Source: Uloborus plumipes
Lineage: Eukaryota > Arthropoda > Arachnida > Araneae > Uloboridae
Reading direction: 5' to 3'
DNA length: 64,000 bases
Assembly (NCBI GenBank): GCA_038373865.1
Contig: JAXGGA010003444.1
Location: forward strand, 1-64,000
Each line of letters begins with the position of its first letter. Position 1 is the first letter of the stretch. The notes under the pieces are model-generated. The model had not been told where the DNA came from and made no database searches. It saw only the letters and a program-made list of their open reading frames with translations. The translations under genes were made by a program, and so were the position numbers. Of the stretch, positions 46,483 through 58,525 are shown in pieces.

Positions 46483-49159
46483 TGAGTCAATTGTGTAGCT
46501 GAAAAACATTACTACTTAGAGCCATATCTAGGTGTCTCAGTTTGAAGGGTTATTTTTATTGACGTTTTCTCAGTTAAAGCCTGACATGTTTTGCAAATTA
46601 TGTCAATTACATTCCTACCCCTGCGTCATAGCTAGTATTCAGCATATTTTTCCGCTAGAAACTTTCAAACGTATTTTCAAGCTTTATGGAGCGATGGAAA
46701 AAATCTTAGGTTTTAAGTGGATAAAAAAATATTAGATTGAGCCAACCTGGATTAGTAGAATTAATTTAGAGACTGCTTTCCGAGTTTAAAACTGTATTCT
46801 TTAACTCATGTCAATTGTCTGCCTATTTTCATGAAAGAAAAAACAGATTCTTAAAACATTACTTACTTAGGCTTGCTGTGTCATGAAACAAATATCATGA
46901 AAATTTACCCCATATATGAAAACAATAACAGGTGGGCAAAATTGGTTAACGTAATGGACAGATAATTGTTAGCGCTATCTAGTGTACCAATTAAGGTATG
47001 TATTGTATATACAATTTCAAAATCTATGTGAAGTATGGTTCTTAATGATTTAATAATAATCATCAAACGTCCACGCATTAGCAATAGCCTTTGTAAGTTG
47101 GTTCAGTTTTAAGAATAACCTCCATCGTATCGCTATTTAAAAAAGAATTGGAGCAGCCTATATCTTAAAACTTGTAAAAAAAGTATATCCTCGTGAGAAA
47201 GTAAATTTTGATTAAAGTTTTTGGCAAAGGGCTGACTTCTTATTCAATTTGTGCATCCCGGCACTCTATGACGTCAACACATGACACATATTAGCTCTTA
47301 TAAAGTTCTCCAGAACTTTTCGACGTCCAAGGCTGTCTTTTAAAGCATTTCTTAGAAACGAAAAGATTGAAACTGTCGTTGCTTGCTTCTATGCCATATA
47401 TCTCTTATTAGTTTTTTTTCCTAAATTGCCTGTTGCATTATTTAAACCGAGAAAAGTTTCTTGAACAAAGCAAAATGCTAAACATAATCAGATGGATTTT
47501 AGTTGTAATTTCTTAATATACCCACTACCCTCCTCCCTTCACTCCGATGTTTTTTTTTTTTTTTTTTTTTTTTTCAACTTAAAATTTATTTTTCTCTTTT
47601 CTTTTCTTTTCTTTCACCAGAGATTTTGAACGTTATGATGAAAAGCCTTTTATAACATTTTACTACAAACTTTAAAATGTTTATTAAGACCTGTATTTAA
47701 GGACAGGCATTTCATCTTAAAAAATTAACTCGAGCAGAAGAAAGTAGTTTGAAACACTTTATAAATGACCAAAGTATATTTCAAGAGAAGTAAAAATTTA
47801 ACTATACAAAAGTATATCCTTACAATCAAACTCAAGCAGTTCTTTAAAATACTATAATGGTGACCGAACATAAATTATGTAAATGTGTTTAACTTTAAAA
47901 TATTACCAATTCATCGAATCTATTTTAAATTTCAATGTGATTTATTTGTGTTGACAAAGCGCATAGTCATTAAAAACGACACTTTTACCCAAAAGCTCTT
48001 GTTATTCATGCCTGATATTTCTTTGCAACACGACTGAATATTGCATTCCATTTTTTGATCAAGTAGTAATTCGAATCATTTGTGAGTATCTCCAGCACTA
48101 AAATCAGCTTGAAAAAACTAATTATTCATGTGTTTGGAAACAAATGTGGAATTTAGAGCAAATTTAGATTCTAAAGGGATTTGCAAAAAAATTATCAGTT
48201 ATTATTCTCTTTAGTTTGCTACATGCTAAAATGGTTTTATTTTCAAAAAAAAAAAAAAAGTTTCTCCTTGAAAAATCGACAGTTGAATATTTTTAAATAC
48301 GTTATGTCGTAAAAATATTTGCCCAATACATTTTTAAATGCCCTCTCTTTATTTACAATATTTTTAACTGAACCCATCAGTCTCTTTCTTGACTACCTTT
48401 CCCATTTCTGATTGCCCTTTTTAGGGCGATATTGCCCTATTTGAGATTCCTTCCCCCAAAATAAGCGAAAATATCGACCCTTTTATGAACCGCCGGTTCA
48501 TAGCATCGGTATAATAAATAAAACAATGTACTTTCCTCCAAAAATATACGTTATATTTCCTCTGTCATCTTCTATTGATTTCAATTTGAAGAAACCTGAA
48601 AGATGTGTTTACTCTCCTGAATGGCGCTCTTGAAAGACAATGCCCATTTTTCTGTTAAAGCTCTGAGAACTTTTCCCCTTATCGGTAAACAAATTCTTCA
48701 ACATTGCCAAACTGAAATCTCTTGTTTTGTTATTGACATATACAAAGATAAAAAATAAAAAAAAGGAAGGAAAGTTCCAAAAGAACGTACCATTCATGGA
48801 TATCCCGCGGCTAGCACTCAGGCTACCGCAGACAACTCTTTTTTTTCTTTTGCTATTCCTCTGCAAGAGATATATTCTTATGTTTTCGAGTGAAGGCATC
48901 ATTAAGCCCAAGACTTTTTCTTTTTTTTTCTTTTTCTCTGTTTTTCCGTGGTGATTTGGATTGTTCAGTAGCGGAAGTGGTAGGTCCTTGTGTGTTTACC
49001 GAGATGACCAGAGGAGACCAACATTGGGCGTGTCCGAGCTGGTCAATGGTCTGCTGCTAATTACAGTGCTGTCTGCGTTTTTGAAATGATAAGCGGTGCA
49101 CGAGAGGTTTGAACTTGGTATCGCATGAAGTTTCTTGATGATGTATTGCTCCGATAACT
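46483..49159. other. Unique AT-rich stretch
   Basis: It contains a T tract near 47550-47574 followed by a short TTTTC repeat (47592-47614). No gene or transposon is recognised. Confidence 0.45.
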
Positions 49160-49301
49160 CTGTACCTCAGAACCAGACTAACGTAAGTCCATTTTCGTCA
49201 TTTTTCGGTAGAGGGGAAAAACGATTGTCGAATACATCGTTTTTCCCCTCTACTGAAAAATGACGAAAATGGACTTACGTTAGTCTGGTTCTGAGGTACA
49301 G
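49160..49301. mobile_element. Near-perfect 142-bp hairpin MITE
   Basis: Arms of 66 bp (49160-49225 and 49236-49301) pair with a single mismatch around a 10-base loop. The ends are CTGTACCTCAGAACCAGACT and its complement. A diverged relative with a longer loop lies at 19621-19860. If transcribed, it would form a long double-stranded hairpin. Confidence 0.85.
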
Positions 49302-50989
49302 AACTATAGCTTTATTTCGGAATTGAAATAGAATTTAAGTGCGGTAAGATAACTCGGCTAATGCCTGCTTCTGTTCTGAAAGTCATTACACTGAAACTTG
49401 TCTTGAATGCCGTTTATGTGGCTTGTACTTTTTAAGTACTCGCTACGTAATTTATTTCTGCTATTTCTTTTGAGGCTCTATAAGAATGTTTCTCGTATCA
49501 CAAAGAAACCAGTTTGTTGTAGAAATTAATTTATTTGTGCATAAGAACTTGAGCAATTTAAATTGAAACATGCCCTACCGGTTGAGAATAAACCTATTTT
49601 TTGTTACTCTTAACGTTTTGAATTTAATCGTTCATGTTTATAAAGGGGTTGTTGATTAAGGAGTTGAGACTGAAATGAGATATTTGGTTATGTAACTATT
49701 TACGAAGCTACTCGTTTGAAAAGTTATTAAACGAAAAGTCATTTGCTAAAATTCTGCCTTAATGTTTTTTCTTCTGATTTTCAGTATGATTTTTAATAGT
49801 TATTGAAAATTCTACCCAACTACTTAGATGGTAATTAAAAGAATCGAGCTTGTTATTTTTTTCTTTACTTTGTGCCTTTCAGATTTCATGCCTTTTCTTG
49901 ACGAAATGGTATCTTCAGCATGGTATCTTTTAGATTTCCCGGCGTTTCCTAATAAAATACTTTTAACAAGTGCCTTGTGTATATGTTTTTTTAAGGATTT
50001 ATTATTATTATTATTTTTTGAAAAATATTTTAAATGAAATTTTAACTAATAGAACTCTGACTGTTTTTCCCCACATCAATGTCTTTTTAAAAAGAAAAAG
50101 CATGAAAATAGAATTGTAGTTAATTTTACAAAAAACGTAAACTTACAATTGTTCAAGGTTTTTTCAAATAGAATAATATATAATTTATTGGTTCTCTGTT
50201 TTAGTGTACGTTTCCAACAGTTCAATAAAGGGATAAATCAAAATAATCAACATTTTAAATCTAGGTGACTTTCATTGCATTTCACTGAACTTCATTTGTT
50301 ATGAAAATTTATTAAACCAAAGCTGTTATAAAAGTGCAAAGTATTTTAATTACCGTAATTTGAAATGAGTCGTGGTGCTTCCCTAAGTTGGTAAAAACCC
50401 ATTCGCACATAATCCATCAAGAATTATGTACTAAAGAGGTCATAAAACATACTTGATTTTCTCGTCCACTATTTTCTCAAAATGTTTTTTTACCCTTCAA
50501 GTTTATATTATTGCTTTCTCTGACATTGCAGTTGGATTAAGTTCGAATTATGATGAATTTATCCTTTGGGGGTGTAAAGTTATCACAACTATATGTTTTG
50601 AAACTTAGCAGCTTTTAGTTAAAAACACGACAGGAGAAAATAACAGTGCATCCCCGCTGAAGTAAAATCCAAGATCTTATCCATGGAGAAATATACTAAA
50701 CACGCATGAGTTTTTCAAAATGTGTTTTCCTCTTAATTTGCGTACTTGCGGAAAAAAACTAGTAAAAACATGCTTATGCTATTTTCTGAGCCAAGCTATT
50801 ATTTACAGAATCATTACACAGTCTATTACAGTGTAGGTAATAATATAATTGTTATTTATCTACATAATGATGTAAATGAAACTTTTTTTTTTCTGTAATT
50901 CGAGAGAAAATCTTCCCAAGACCTCCTGGCTTTGCTTTCAACCTATCTCTATCGAAGTTAGTTTATTCGTTACACCAACTTGAGATTGT
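49302..50989. other. Unique AT-rich stretch
   Basis: A short TTA repeat near 50001-50014. No gene recognised. Confidence 0.45.
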
Positions 50990-51080
50990 TACACTGTAAA
51001 AATAAATGTTGTTTTTACAGTAGAATACAGCTAATTTTACAGTAACAAACTGCAAAAATTGCTAATTTTACAGTAATTAA

Positions 51081-51593
51081 CCCATTAATGCCTAGCGTCT
51101 CTTTTTAGGGACGGTCCCGAAAAGGGTCTGAATTTCCCCAAAATGAACATTTCAACCAAATAATGGTGTTCAATGAGTTCCTTGGTATTGTTTTAATTCG
51201 TTATTGACAGATTGCTGTACATAACCATTGTAAAGTGCGTTCTGTAGCAGTTTTAATATGATCTTGACCAAAAATGACATCGTTCTCAATCTCAAGCAAA
51301 AAAGCTAAGTTTTCAAAGTTATTCCCAGCTTCCCAGTTTATGTTAATTGCTGGTTTTATTTCTTCTTATAAAATGTCTTTTTAAATATTATATCGTTGGC
51401 AGATAATTTTTTTAGTAAACAAAGTATGTACCCTCTGGGGTCTATCGTAACTTTTAAGGGACGATTTTTCTTTCCTTAATAAAAAAATTATTTTTTACAT
51501 GATATTTTTTTAATTATTTTTCCTGTCCATTAAACACTGTTTGTAACCAGTATACAAAATATCTTTGGGGAAAAAAATGTCAGGCATAATGGG
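51081..51593. mobile_element. piggyBac-like MITE (513 bp)
   Basis: It is flanked by TTAA on both sides (51077-51080 and 51594-51597), the signature of piggyBac insertion. The termini CCCATTAATGCCTAG and CAGGCATAATGGG are inverted, and CCC at the ends is typical of the superfamily. The words AGGGACGGTCCCGAAAAG and AAGGGACGATTTTTC are subterminal repeats. There is no transposase frame. Confidence 0.85.
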
Positions 51594-51625
51594 TTAACTG
51601 TAAAGTTGCTAATTTTACAGTGATA

Positions 51626-54608
51626 TGAGCGATTCCATACCAAATCACCGAAAAAAAAAAAGTTGGTCGCACGACCGACTCGGATTTTTGTTTTAATTTG
51701 GTACACAGATTGATGGTATAGAGGTATGAAAAAGCCCAAAAGGAAAGTTACCTGCTCCACTTATTTTCTGAGATACATGCCCTCAAAGTTTGTCCGCCAC
51801 GTCAAAATACTAAAAAAATGATGTCATTTAATTACTTTTTATAAAAAATCGTACTCATGCAAAATAAAAGTGTTAGATATCTATGGAAACTAGTTACTCC
51901 AGGCATTCTGAAAAAAAATACTAGAACGTTCATAATGAAAATTGCCAAAGTACATGGCTCTTTGAAGTTGTCACCACAAAAACTTGATTTTGCAGATTTT
52001 GCTAAAATTCAGGCATTTATTACAAAAAAAGGCAAACAAAACCAAAGGTTTTCTCACTTTCTGGTAGTGTACAGGTTCTCCCTGTAAATTGCTACGCAAT
52101 AAATTTTTTGGGTTTCTCACTCCTTCTTGGAAATATTTTAGCTTAAAGATAAGCCGTAAGGCAAAAAATGCGTTTTTGGCCATCTTGGCAGCCATTTTTC
52201 TCATAAAGGGGGAGCAGTAGAAACTTTCATTTTTTTTAAACAAGCCACTGATATGTTAGCTATTCACAGGAAAAGAGTTTACTTTTGGTTATTTCTCCTA
52301 TTAAGAGATATCATGCTGACAGTATATGCATGTTTTTCGCGACGACCATATGCTTTTGTCCCCCCTCTCATGGACTTAAAATTAATTAAACCAAAAAATA
52401 ATGATATATTTATTAGCTGTATTATCTACCCAATATGTCATGAAATTTAATTTATTAAATCATTGAACAATAAATTAGATAATTGATGAAAAAAAGAAAA
52501 AGTATTTCTCTGATGCCTGAGCATTATGCATTCATAATTAAAAAGCACTAAATACTTTCTTGAGAAATTAATTAACATGAATGAGCTCTAAATATTTATA
52601 TTATAAGCAATACCCAATCTTGTGATTGGGATACTCCTGCTTTTAATTGAAGAATTTCTTGAATATCACAAGAATATCAGGAAAATAAATGAGGTCTTTT
52701 CGTTTGATGTAGGATATTTTATGACAAATTTCATTTGATGGGCTACTAACTGAGCATGGTGATAAAGAGCTATTAATTTCAGCATCGAATTCCATTTTAC
52801 CTTATTAACAGTTAAATATTTACAAAACAATTAAATAAATAATTTAATATAAAGCCATGCTTGAAGAATTAAAATTAGTGCAACTAATTTATTCCCATAC
52901 TGATCTTTACAAAATTGACATGCGTTGAGCACTGATAGGAACTGACAAGAAAAAGTTTACTCACTAAAATATTAGTTCACAGATACTATAAAGCATACAT
53001 TCTATTTTCCACAAAATAATACTGCAACAAAGAACAAGAGTATCCTCCTGTTTATAGCCATCAATCAGGAACATCCAATCACAAGATTGGGTATTGCCTA
53101 TGAGATAAATATTCGAAGCTCCTTTATTTTAATTGATTTTTCAAGAAATTCTTTAGTACCTACCCCTTTATACCCTTGTTCTTTGTTGCAGTATTATTTT
53201 GTAGAAAATAGAATGTACGCTTTATAGTATCTGTGAACTAGTATTTTAGTGAGTAAACTTATTCTTGTCAGTTCTTATCAGTGCTCAAAACACATGTCAG
53301 TTTTGTAAAGATCAGTAAGGAAATAAATTAGTTGCACTAATTTTAATTCTTCAAGCATGGCTTTATATTAAATTATTTATTTAATTATTTTATAAATATT
53401 TAACTGTTAATAAGGTAAAATGGAATTCGATGCTGAAATTAATAGCTCTTTATCACCATGCTCAGTTAGTAGACCATCAAATGAAATTTGTCATAAAGTA
53501 TCCTACATCAAACGAAAAGACCTCATTTACTTTCCCGATATTCATGTGATATTCTAGAAATTCTTCAATTAAAAACAGGAGTATCCCAATAACAAGATTG
53601 GGTATTGCTTATAATATAACTATTTAGAGCTCATTTATGTTAATTTATTTCTCAAGAAAGTATTTAGTGCTTTATAATTATGAATGCATAATGCTCAGGC
53701 ATTAGAGAAATACTTTTTCTTGTTTTCATCGATTATCTAATTTATTGTTCAATGATTTAATAAATTAAATTTCATGACATATTGAGTAGATAATACAGCT
53801 AATAATAAATACATAATTATTTTTTGGTTTAATTAATTTTAAGTCTATGAGAGGGGGAACAAAAGCATATGGTCGTCGCGAAAAACATGCATATACTGTC
53901 AGCAGGATATCTCTTAATAACCAAAAGTAGAGAATATATAAAGAGAAATAACCAAAAGTAAACTCTTTTCCTGTGAATAGCTAACATATCAGTGACTTGT
54001 TTAAAAAAAAATTAAAGTTTCTACTGCTCCCCCTTTATGAGAAAAATGGCTGCCAAGATGGCCAAAAACGCATTTTTTGCCTTATGGCTTATTTTTAAGC
54101 TAAAATATTTCCAAGAAGGAGTGAGAAACCCAAAAAATTTATTGCGTAGCAATTTACAGGGAGGACCTGTACACTACCAGAAAGTGAGAAAACCTTTGGT
54201 TTTGTTTGCCTTTTTTTGTAATAAATGCCTGAATTTTAGCAAAATCTGCAAAATCAAGTTTTTGTGGTGACAACTTCAAAGAGCCCTGTACCTTGGCAAT
54301 TTTAATTATGAACGTTCTAGTATTTTTTTTTTCAGAATGCCTGGAGTAACTAGTTTCCATAGATATCTAACACTTTTATTTTGCATGAGTACGATTTTTT
54401 ATAAAAAATGATTAAATAACATCACTTTTTTAGTATTTTGACGTGGCGGACAAACTTTGAGGGCATGTATCTCAGAAAATAAGTGGAGCAGGTAACTTTC
54501 CTTTTGGGCTTTTTCATACCTCTATACCATCAATCTGTGTACCAAATTAAAAAAAAATCCGAGTCGGTCGTGCGACCCCCATTCGGTGATTTGGTATGGA
54601 ATCGCTCA
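51626..54608. mobile_element. Giant foldback element with ~1.4-kb arms (2,983 bp)
   Basis: The termini TGAGCGATTCCATACCAAAT and its complement are flanked by TA (51624-51625 and 54609-54610). Left arm 51626 to about 53037 is matched in inverted orientation by about 53175-54608, leaving a 137-bp centre that holds an extra, offset copy of the ACAAGATTGGGTATTGC motif. The TA flanks suggest Tc1/mariner, though the terminal sequence is not one I recognise. Frames in the arms (51971-52243 minus, 54037-54270 plus) encode the same unrecognised peptide with only non-synonymous differences seen, so coding is doubtful. Confidence 0.85.
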
Positions 54609-55186
54609 TATATAGTTTATTTCCGTGTATTTTGCAGTTTTAAACTGGAACCTCTGCTGCCAGCATTATTATACTGTTGTTTTTACAGTATAATACAGCT
54701 AATTTTGTGGTAAGAAACTGTAAAATTGCTGCTTTACAGTAATAAGTTGTAAAATTGCTTGTTTTATAGTTTATTACTGTGCATTTTACAGCGTTAAACT
54801 GCAACCTCTGATGCCAGCATTATACTGTAAAAACAACACTTTATTGATTGCAGTGTATCAGGTCATGTAAATAACAGTACTGTAGACGTTCATCAACGTC
54901 ATTTCAAATAAGATTTTTTTTTATTCCACTACGCGACATTACTTTACTAGCCTAGTTTTTCGAGTTAATCAGTTTTGGCTTCTTTCTGCAGCACTGAACA
55001 GCCCTTTCTCCGAGTATCTTTGACTAGTTCTTACTCCGTATATAACTCTTCATTATTCTGTTTCATATTGAGTGAATTACGTTGATTAATAACTTTTAAT
55101 TTCGAACAAATTGCCTCACATTAAACTTTCAAGACTCCATCCTTCTAACCTATTTTAGCCATTTGACGGATAACGTTTCAGATATA

Positions 55187-55837
55187 CAGGGTGTCCACTC
55201 CAATCGTGGACCAATAGCTAATTTCTAAACCGTTAGAGATAAGCATATAGTTCATTTAGGAAAAAATCTCTCAATTACGAAAGGAATTTTGGGTCTATTC
55301 AATGTTTTTCAAAAAATCAAATTTTGAAAGAGTTACGAAATTTAGATTTTTATACAGCCCCCCCGTCCTATCAATCATATTTAACAAAACATTCTTGACA
55401 CTGTAACGTTTAAAACTAAAAAAAAATCACTCTTCTACCACAAAAATTGACAGAGTTATGACGTTTTGAAAAATCAAGATTTTGCATTATTTCATGACGT
55501 CATCGAGAGATCGCTTAAGGGACCGTATGCGAAATCCTTCAAAATCTTGATTTTTCAAAACGTCATAACTCGGTCAATTTTTGTGGTAGAAGAGTGATTT
55601 TTTTTTAGTTTTAAACGTTACAGTGTCAAGAATGTTTTACTAAATATGATTGATAGGACTGGGGGGCTGTATAAAAATCTAAATTTCGTAACTCTGTCAA
55701 AATTTGATTTTTTGAAAAACATTGAATAGACCCAAAATTCCTTTCGTAATTTAGAGATTTTTTCCTAAATGAACTATATGCTTATCTCTAACGGTTAAGA
55801 AATTAGCTATTGGTCCACGATTGGAGTGGACACCCTG
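55187..55837. mobile_element. TA-flanked foldback with CAGGGTGTCC termini (651 bp)
   Basis: The termini CAGGGTGTCCACTCCAATCG and its complement are flanked by TATA on both sides (55183-55186 and 55838-55841). The arms are about 300 bp and closely matched, for example CAAGATTTTG/CAAAATCTTG near the centre. The small centre is near 55485-55535. No coding capacity. A TA or TATA duplication fits Tc1/mariner-type derivatives. Confidence 0.85.
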
Positions 55838-55841
55838 TATA

Positions 55842-56940
55842 TTAATCCACCTTTCTTTACATGCGCAACATAACTTTTCCTCAAGTTTGACACTTTTTAT
55901 TTATCAAGAAGTAAGTTACGGCCCCTAAGCCTAGGCTAAGGTAGAAATACTTACAATACACCGCGCATGGCATAAAAGAGTTGGCAGTGTATTGCATGTA
56001 CCGTTTATTTCTTTAATGACGTTTCCCCCTAGAAGATATGTAAGCACAAATATTGGTTTCGAACATTTCCTCAGATTGCAAAATTTCAAAAATTCAGACT
56101 CTTAGCATGCCTTAACTATTGGGACATTTCAAAAGTAAACAATGTTTTTTGTTTTAAATTTTTGAGACAAATACAAAGAAAAAGCCTCCACATTGCCTAA
56201 ATTTCGAAATAAACACTGTTGAATATCACCACAAACCAGCAGTGAGCGAGCATTTTTGTTTCAAATATATTTCTTTCCTTCTTCTTCATTCCGAAACAAC
56301 ACCAGAGAACCGTTGCCATTGCGGAAAAGGAAAAGACAAACGAAAATAGCTCAATGGGGGAAAAACATCTTTCCACGGCTTTCTCCATTCTGACCAGCGG
56401 TCATCCATCTTGAAGCTCGACCGCCGGATGTTTCTACACAACTTGCAGATAACGCTCTACCTCTTTTCATTTCACATCACGACCGATGTTCCTTTTTTCG
56501 TTATTATTTTTTTTTATCCCCGCGCAGCATTTATTTATTTATTTGAATTCCGTTCGATGGCAACGCGGCTGTGTTTCTGGGTGGCGCTGGCAATAGGCGC
56601 GCTCGGGCCTTCATAAATATCCAGTGTGCGAATAAATCAGCTTCAGCATTTATCAGGAAAGCCATTATTGTTAATCACGGCGGACAGCTTAAATATTGAG
56701 TGAGGCGGCGCCTTAAATTATTGCGATGTGGTTGTGTCGCACATGAGCGCGCGCGCATCTCTGGTCGTGCACGTGTTTTTCGGTGTTTAGTTCCCGTTTT
56801 TGCTGTTACACCGAAATGTAAAATTAACTTCACAAAAAATTCGATGTTAACTGTTGAAACCATTTTTAATACGCTTTGATTAGTTGCTCTTGTGGGTTTG
56901 TTTGTTTGTATGTATGTTTGTAGCTCTGAATAAAAGAAAA
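55842..56940. other. Unique sequence with a less AT-rich end
   Basis: From 56390 to 56800 the composition is more balanced (for example GGCGCTGGCAATAGGCGCGC near 56583). It may be regulatory; no exon or RNA recognised. Confidence 0.3.
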
Positions 56941-57169
56941 TTTCACGTTCTTTGCAAATATAAAAGTAATGCATGTAATACTATTATTAATCCAAAGGCT
57001 AAACTATATCACATGTTGCTGTATTATTTCATGTAAACTTAGCGGATATTCAATAGTTTTGAAAATCAGAGGGAAATCAGTTAGAGTATCATGAAAATAT
57101 AGTTTAGCCTTTAGTATTAATGATAGTATGAAGTATATTGCTTTTATATTTGTAAAGAACGTGACTTTT
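56941..57169. mobile_element. Inverted-repeat MITE (~229 bp)
   Basis: TTCACGTTCTTTGCAAATAT, continuing through AAAAGTAATGCA to AGGCTAAACTATAT near 57010, is repeated in inverse form from about 57098 to 57165. Arms are about 68 bp with several mismatches and the loop is about 90 bp. It is non-coding and no clear target duplication was found. Confidence 0.65.
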
Positions 57170-58276
57170 ATCCTTTAAAAATTAACTCTTAATGCGTATT
57201 TTTTAGTTTTTTTAAACTATAATTTAGATTATTTTTTTTCTTCTTCTTTTTTCGAATGAAAGGTTTGGGTTGAGTAAAATGAATTTGTCGAGTTTTTAGT
57301 CAAGAAATAATTTTTGAATTTAATTGATTTGAAAACTATCTTTATGAAGTACTCTCTTTCAGATTTGTATGATGCTTGTATACTTTGGGGGGTTTTCTGT
57401 CTTAGTACGCGTAAACTAGACTACTGCATAACTCATTTGAAACAGACTCATTTACAAACTTATTTGCTTAAAAAGCAGATCAATTTCTAACACAAAATGC
57501 TGATTAAAATGTTTTGAAAAGTTTAAAAAGTAGTTGATTTAAGAGATGTGATCAGAAATTTCAATGAATCCAAGATTTAAATATTGCTGTAAAGTACTCG
57601 CATATAATGACTAGAATGTTTTACTGTTTCCATTAGAAAATATTTTTATCAAGGTATACATTTTATCCATCACCAAACATTTGCTTTTGAACATAGAACA
57701 GTTCATTAAAAAAAAAAGAGCTTAAGTAAATGAAATGAAATAAATGAAAACACAAATAAATAAGAGTAAAAAATTGGTATGTCATCCTTTCCATGACTAT
57801 CGCGAATTTTATGGCAAATTCTGTTTCAAGGCATTGCTTTTGTACACAGATAGTGAGAAATATAACTTATAATCTAGATTCGAATTGCTTTGTCCTTCTG
57901 TATTTTTAAAAAAAATACATAGTATGTGTTTGAAGTAGGCAAGTGAATCTAACAGTCTACTATACGCAATGATTAGCTTTAAAAAAAAGTTCATGTTTTA
58001 AGAGGATTACATACACATTTGAAACTTCATTACCAGAAGTTTTGAAATTTATTAACATTTGCGAGTTAATTTGCTTCTGCGAATTTTGCTATTAATTGTC
58101 TAAAAATATTCTCACCAATAATGAGAAAATATACTTTATCATGTGTTTAAGTACTTAATTAGTATATTTATGTGTTTTTAAAAAAGTTATAATTAGAAAA
58201 GCATCAATTAGTTCATAAACCATTTTTTAATAGCTGAGCATCATTTGTTTTCCTTTAATATACTTTAGAATCAAGT
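57170..58276. other. AT-rich sequence upstream of the splice-like motif
   Basis: No gene, RNA or repeat partner recognised. Confidence 0.45.
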
Positions 58277-58324
58277 TATAAATGCAATTATTGATGTATT
58301 CACATTCTTCACTGTTATAATAAT

Positions 58325-58413
58325 TAACTTAATCTTTTTCCTTTTCTTATAGGTAAGTAACGCAATTGTGGTGACTACTATATTTATGATAAGAGCTATT
58401 TGCATTGGTGAGT
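58325..58413 (+). promoter_or_regulatory. Candidate recursive splice site with a 55-nt RS-exon
   Basis: A pyrimidine-rich tract (TCTTTTTCCTTTTCTTATAG, ending at 58352) is followed at once by the strong donor GTAAGT at 58353-58358. This is the joined acceptor/donor form known from recursive splicing of long introns. A TTAAC branch-like word lies about 25 nt upstream, and no AG occurs for 76 nt before the acceptor. A second donor, GTGAGT, begins at 58408 and would define a 55-nt exon (58353-58407) with in-frame stops. Only the motif is seen; use in vivo is inferred. Confidence 0.5.
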
Positions 58414-58525
58414 TAGATTTTTGATGGTATTTAATCTAAATCGTAGCATTATGAATTCATATTACGATTTTATATCTGGTCTTTAAAATTTTGTAATATA
58501 TTTAGTATCACGCATAGGCATAATA

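Larger units (their letters stand above)
50992..54855. mobile_element. ACTGTAAAA-family MITE split by two nested elements
   Basis: It begins CACTGTAAAAATAAATGTTG after TA (50990-50991) and ends GATTGCAGTG before TA (54856-54857). Family sequence is present at 50992-51080, 51594-51625 and 54609-54855. The gaps are filled by a TTAA-flanked element (51081-51593) and a 2,983-bp foldback (51626-54608). Removing both, with one copy of each target duplication, restores continuous family sequence. Confidence 0.8.

Noticed and set aside
48609..48911. 100-codon minus-strand open frame overlapping a plus-strand one
   Set aside because: Low-complexity Lys/Phe-rich translations on both strands over A and T tracts; no domain.
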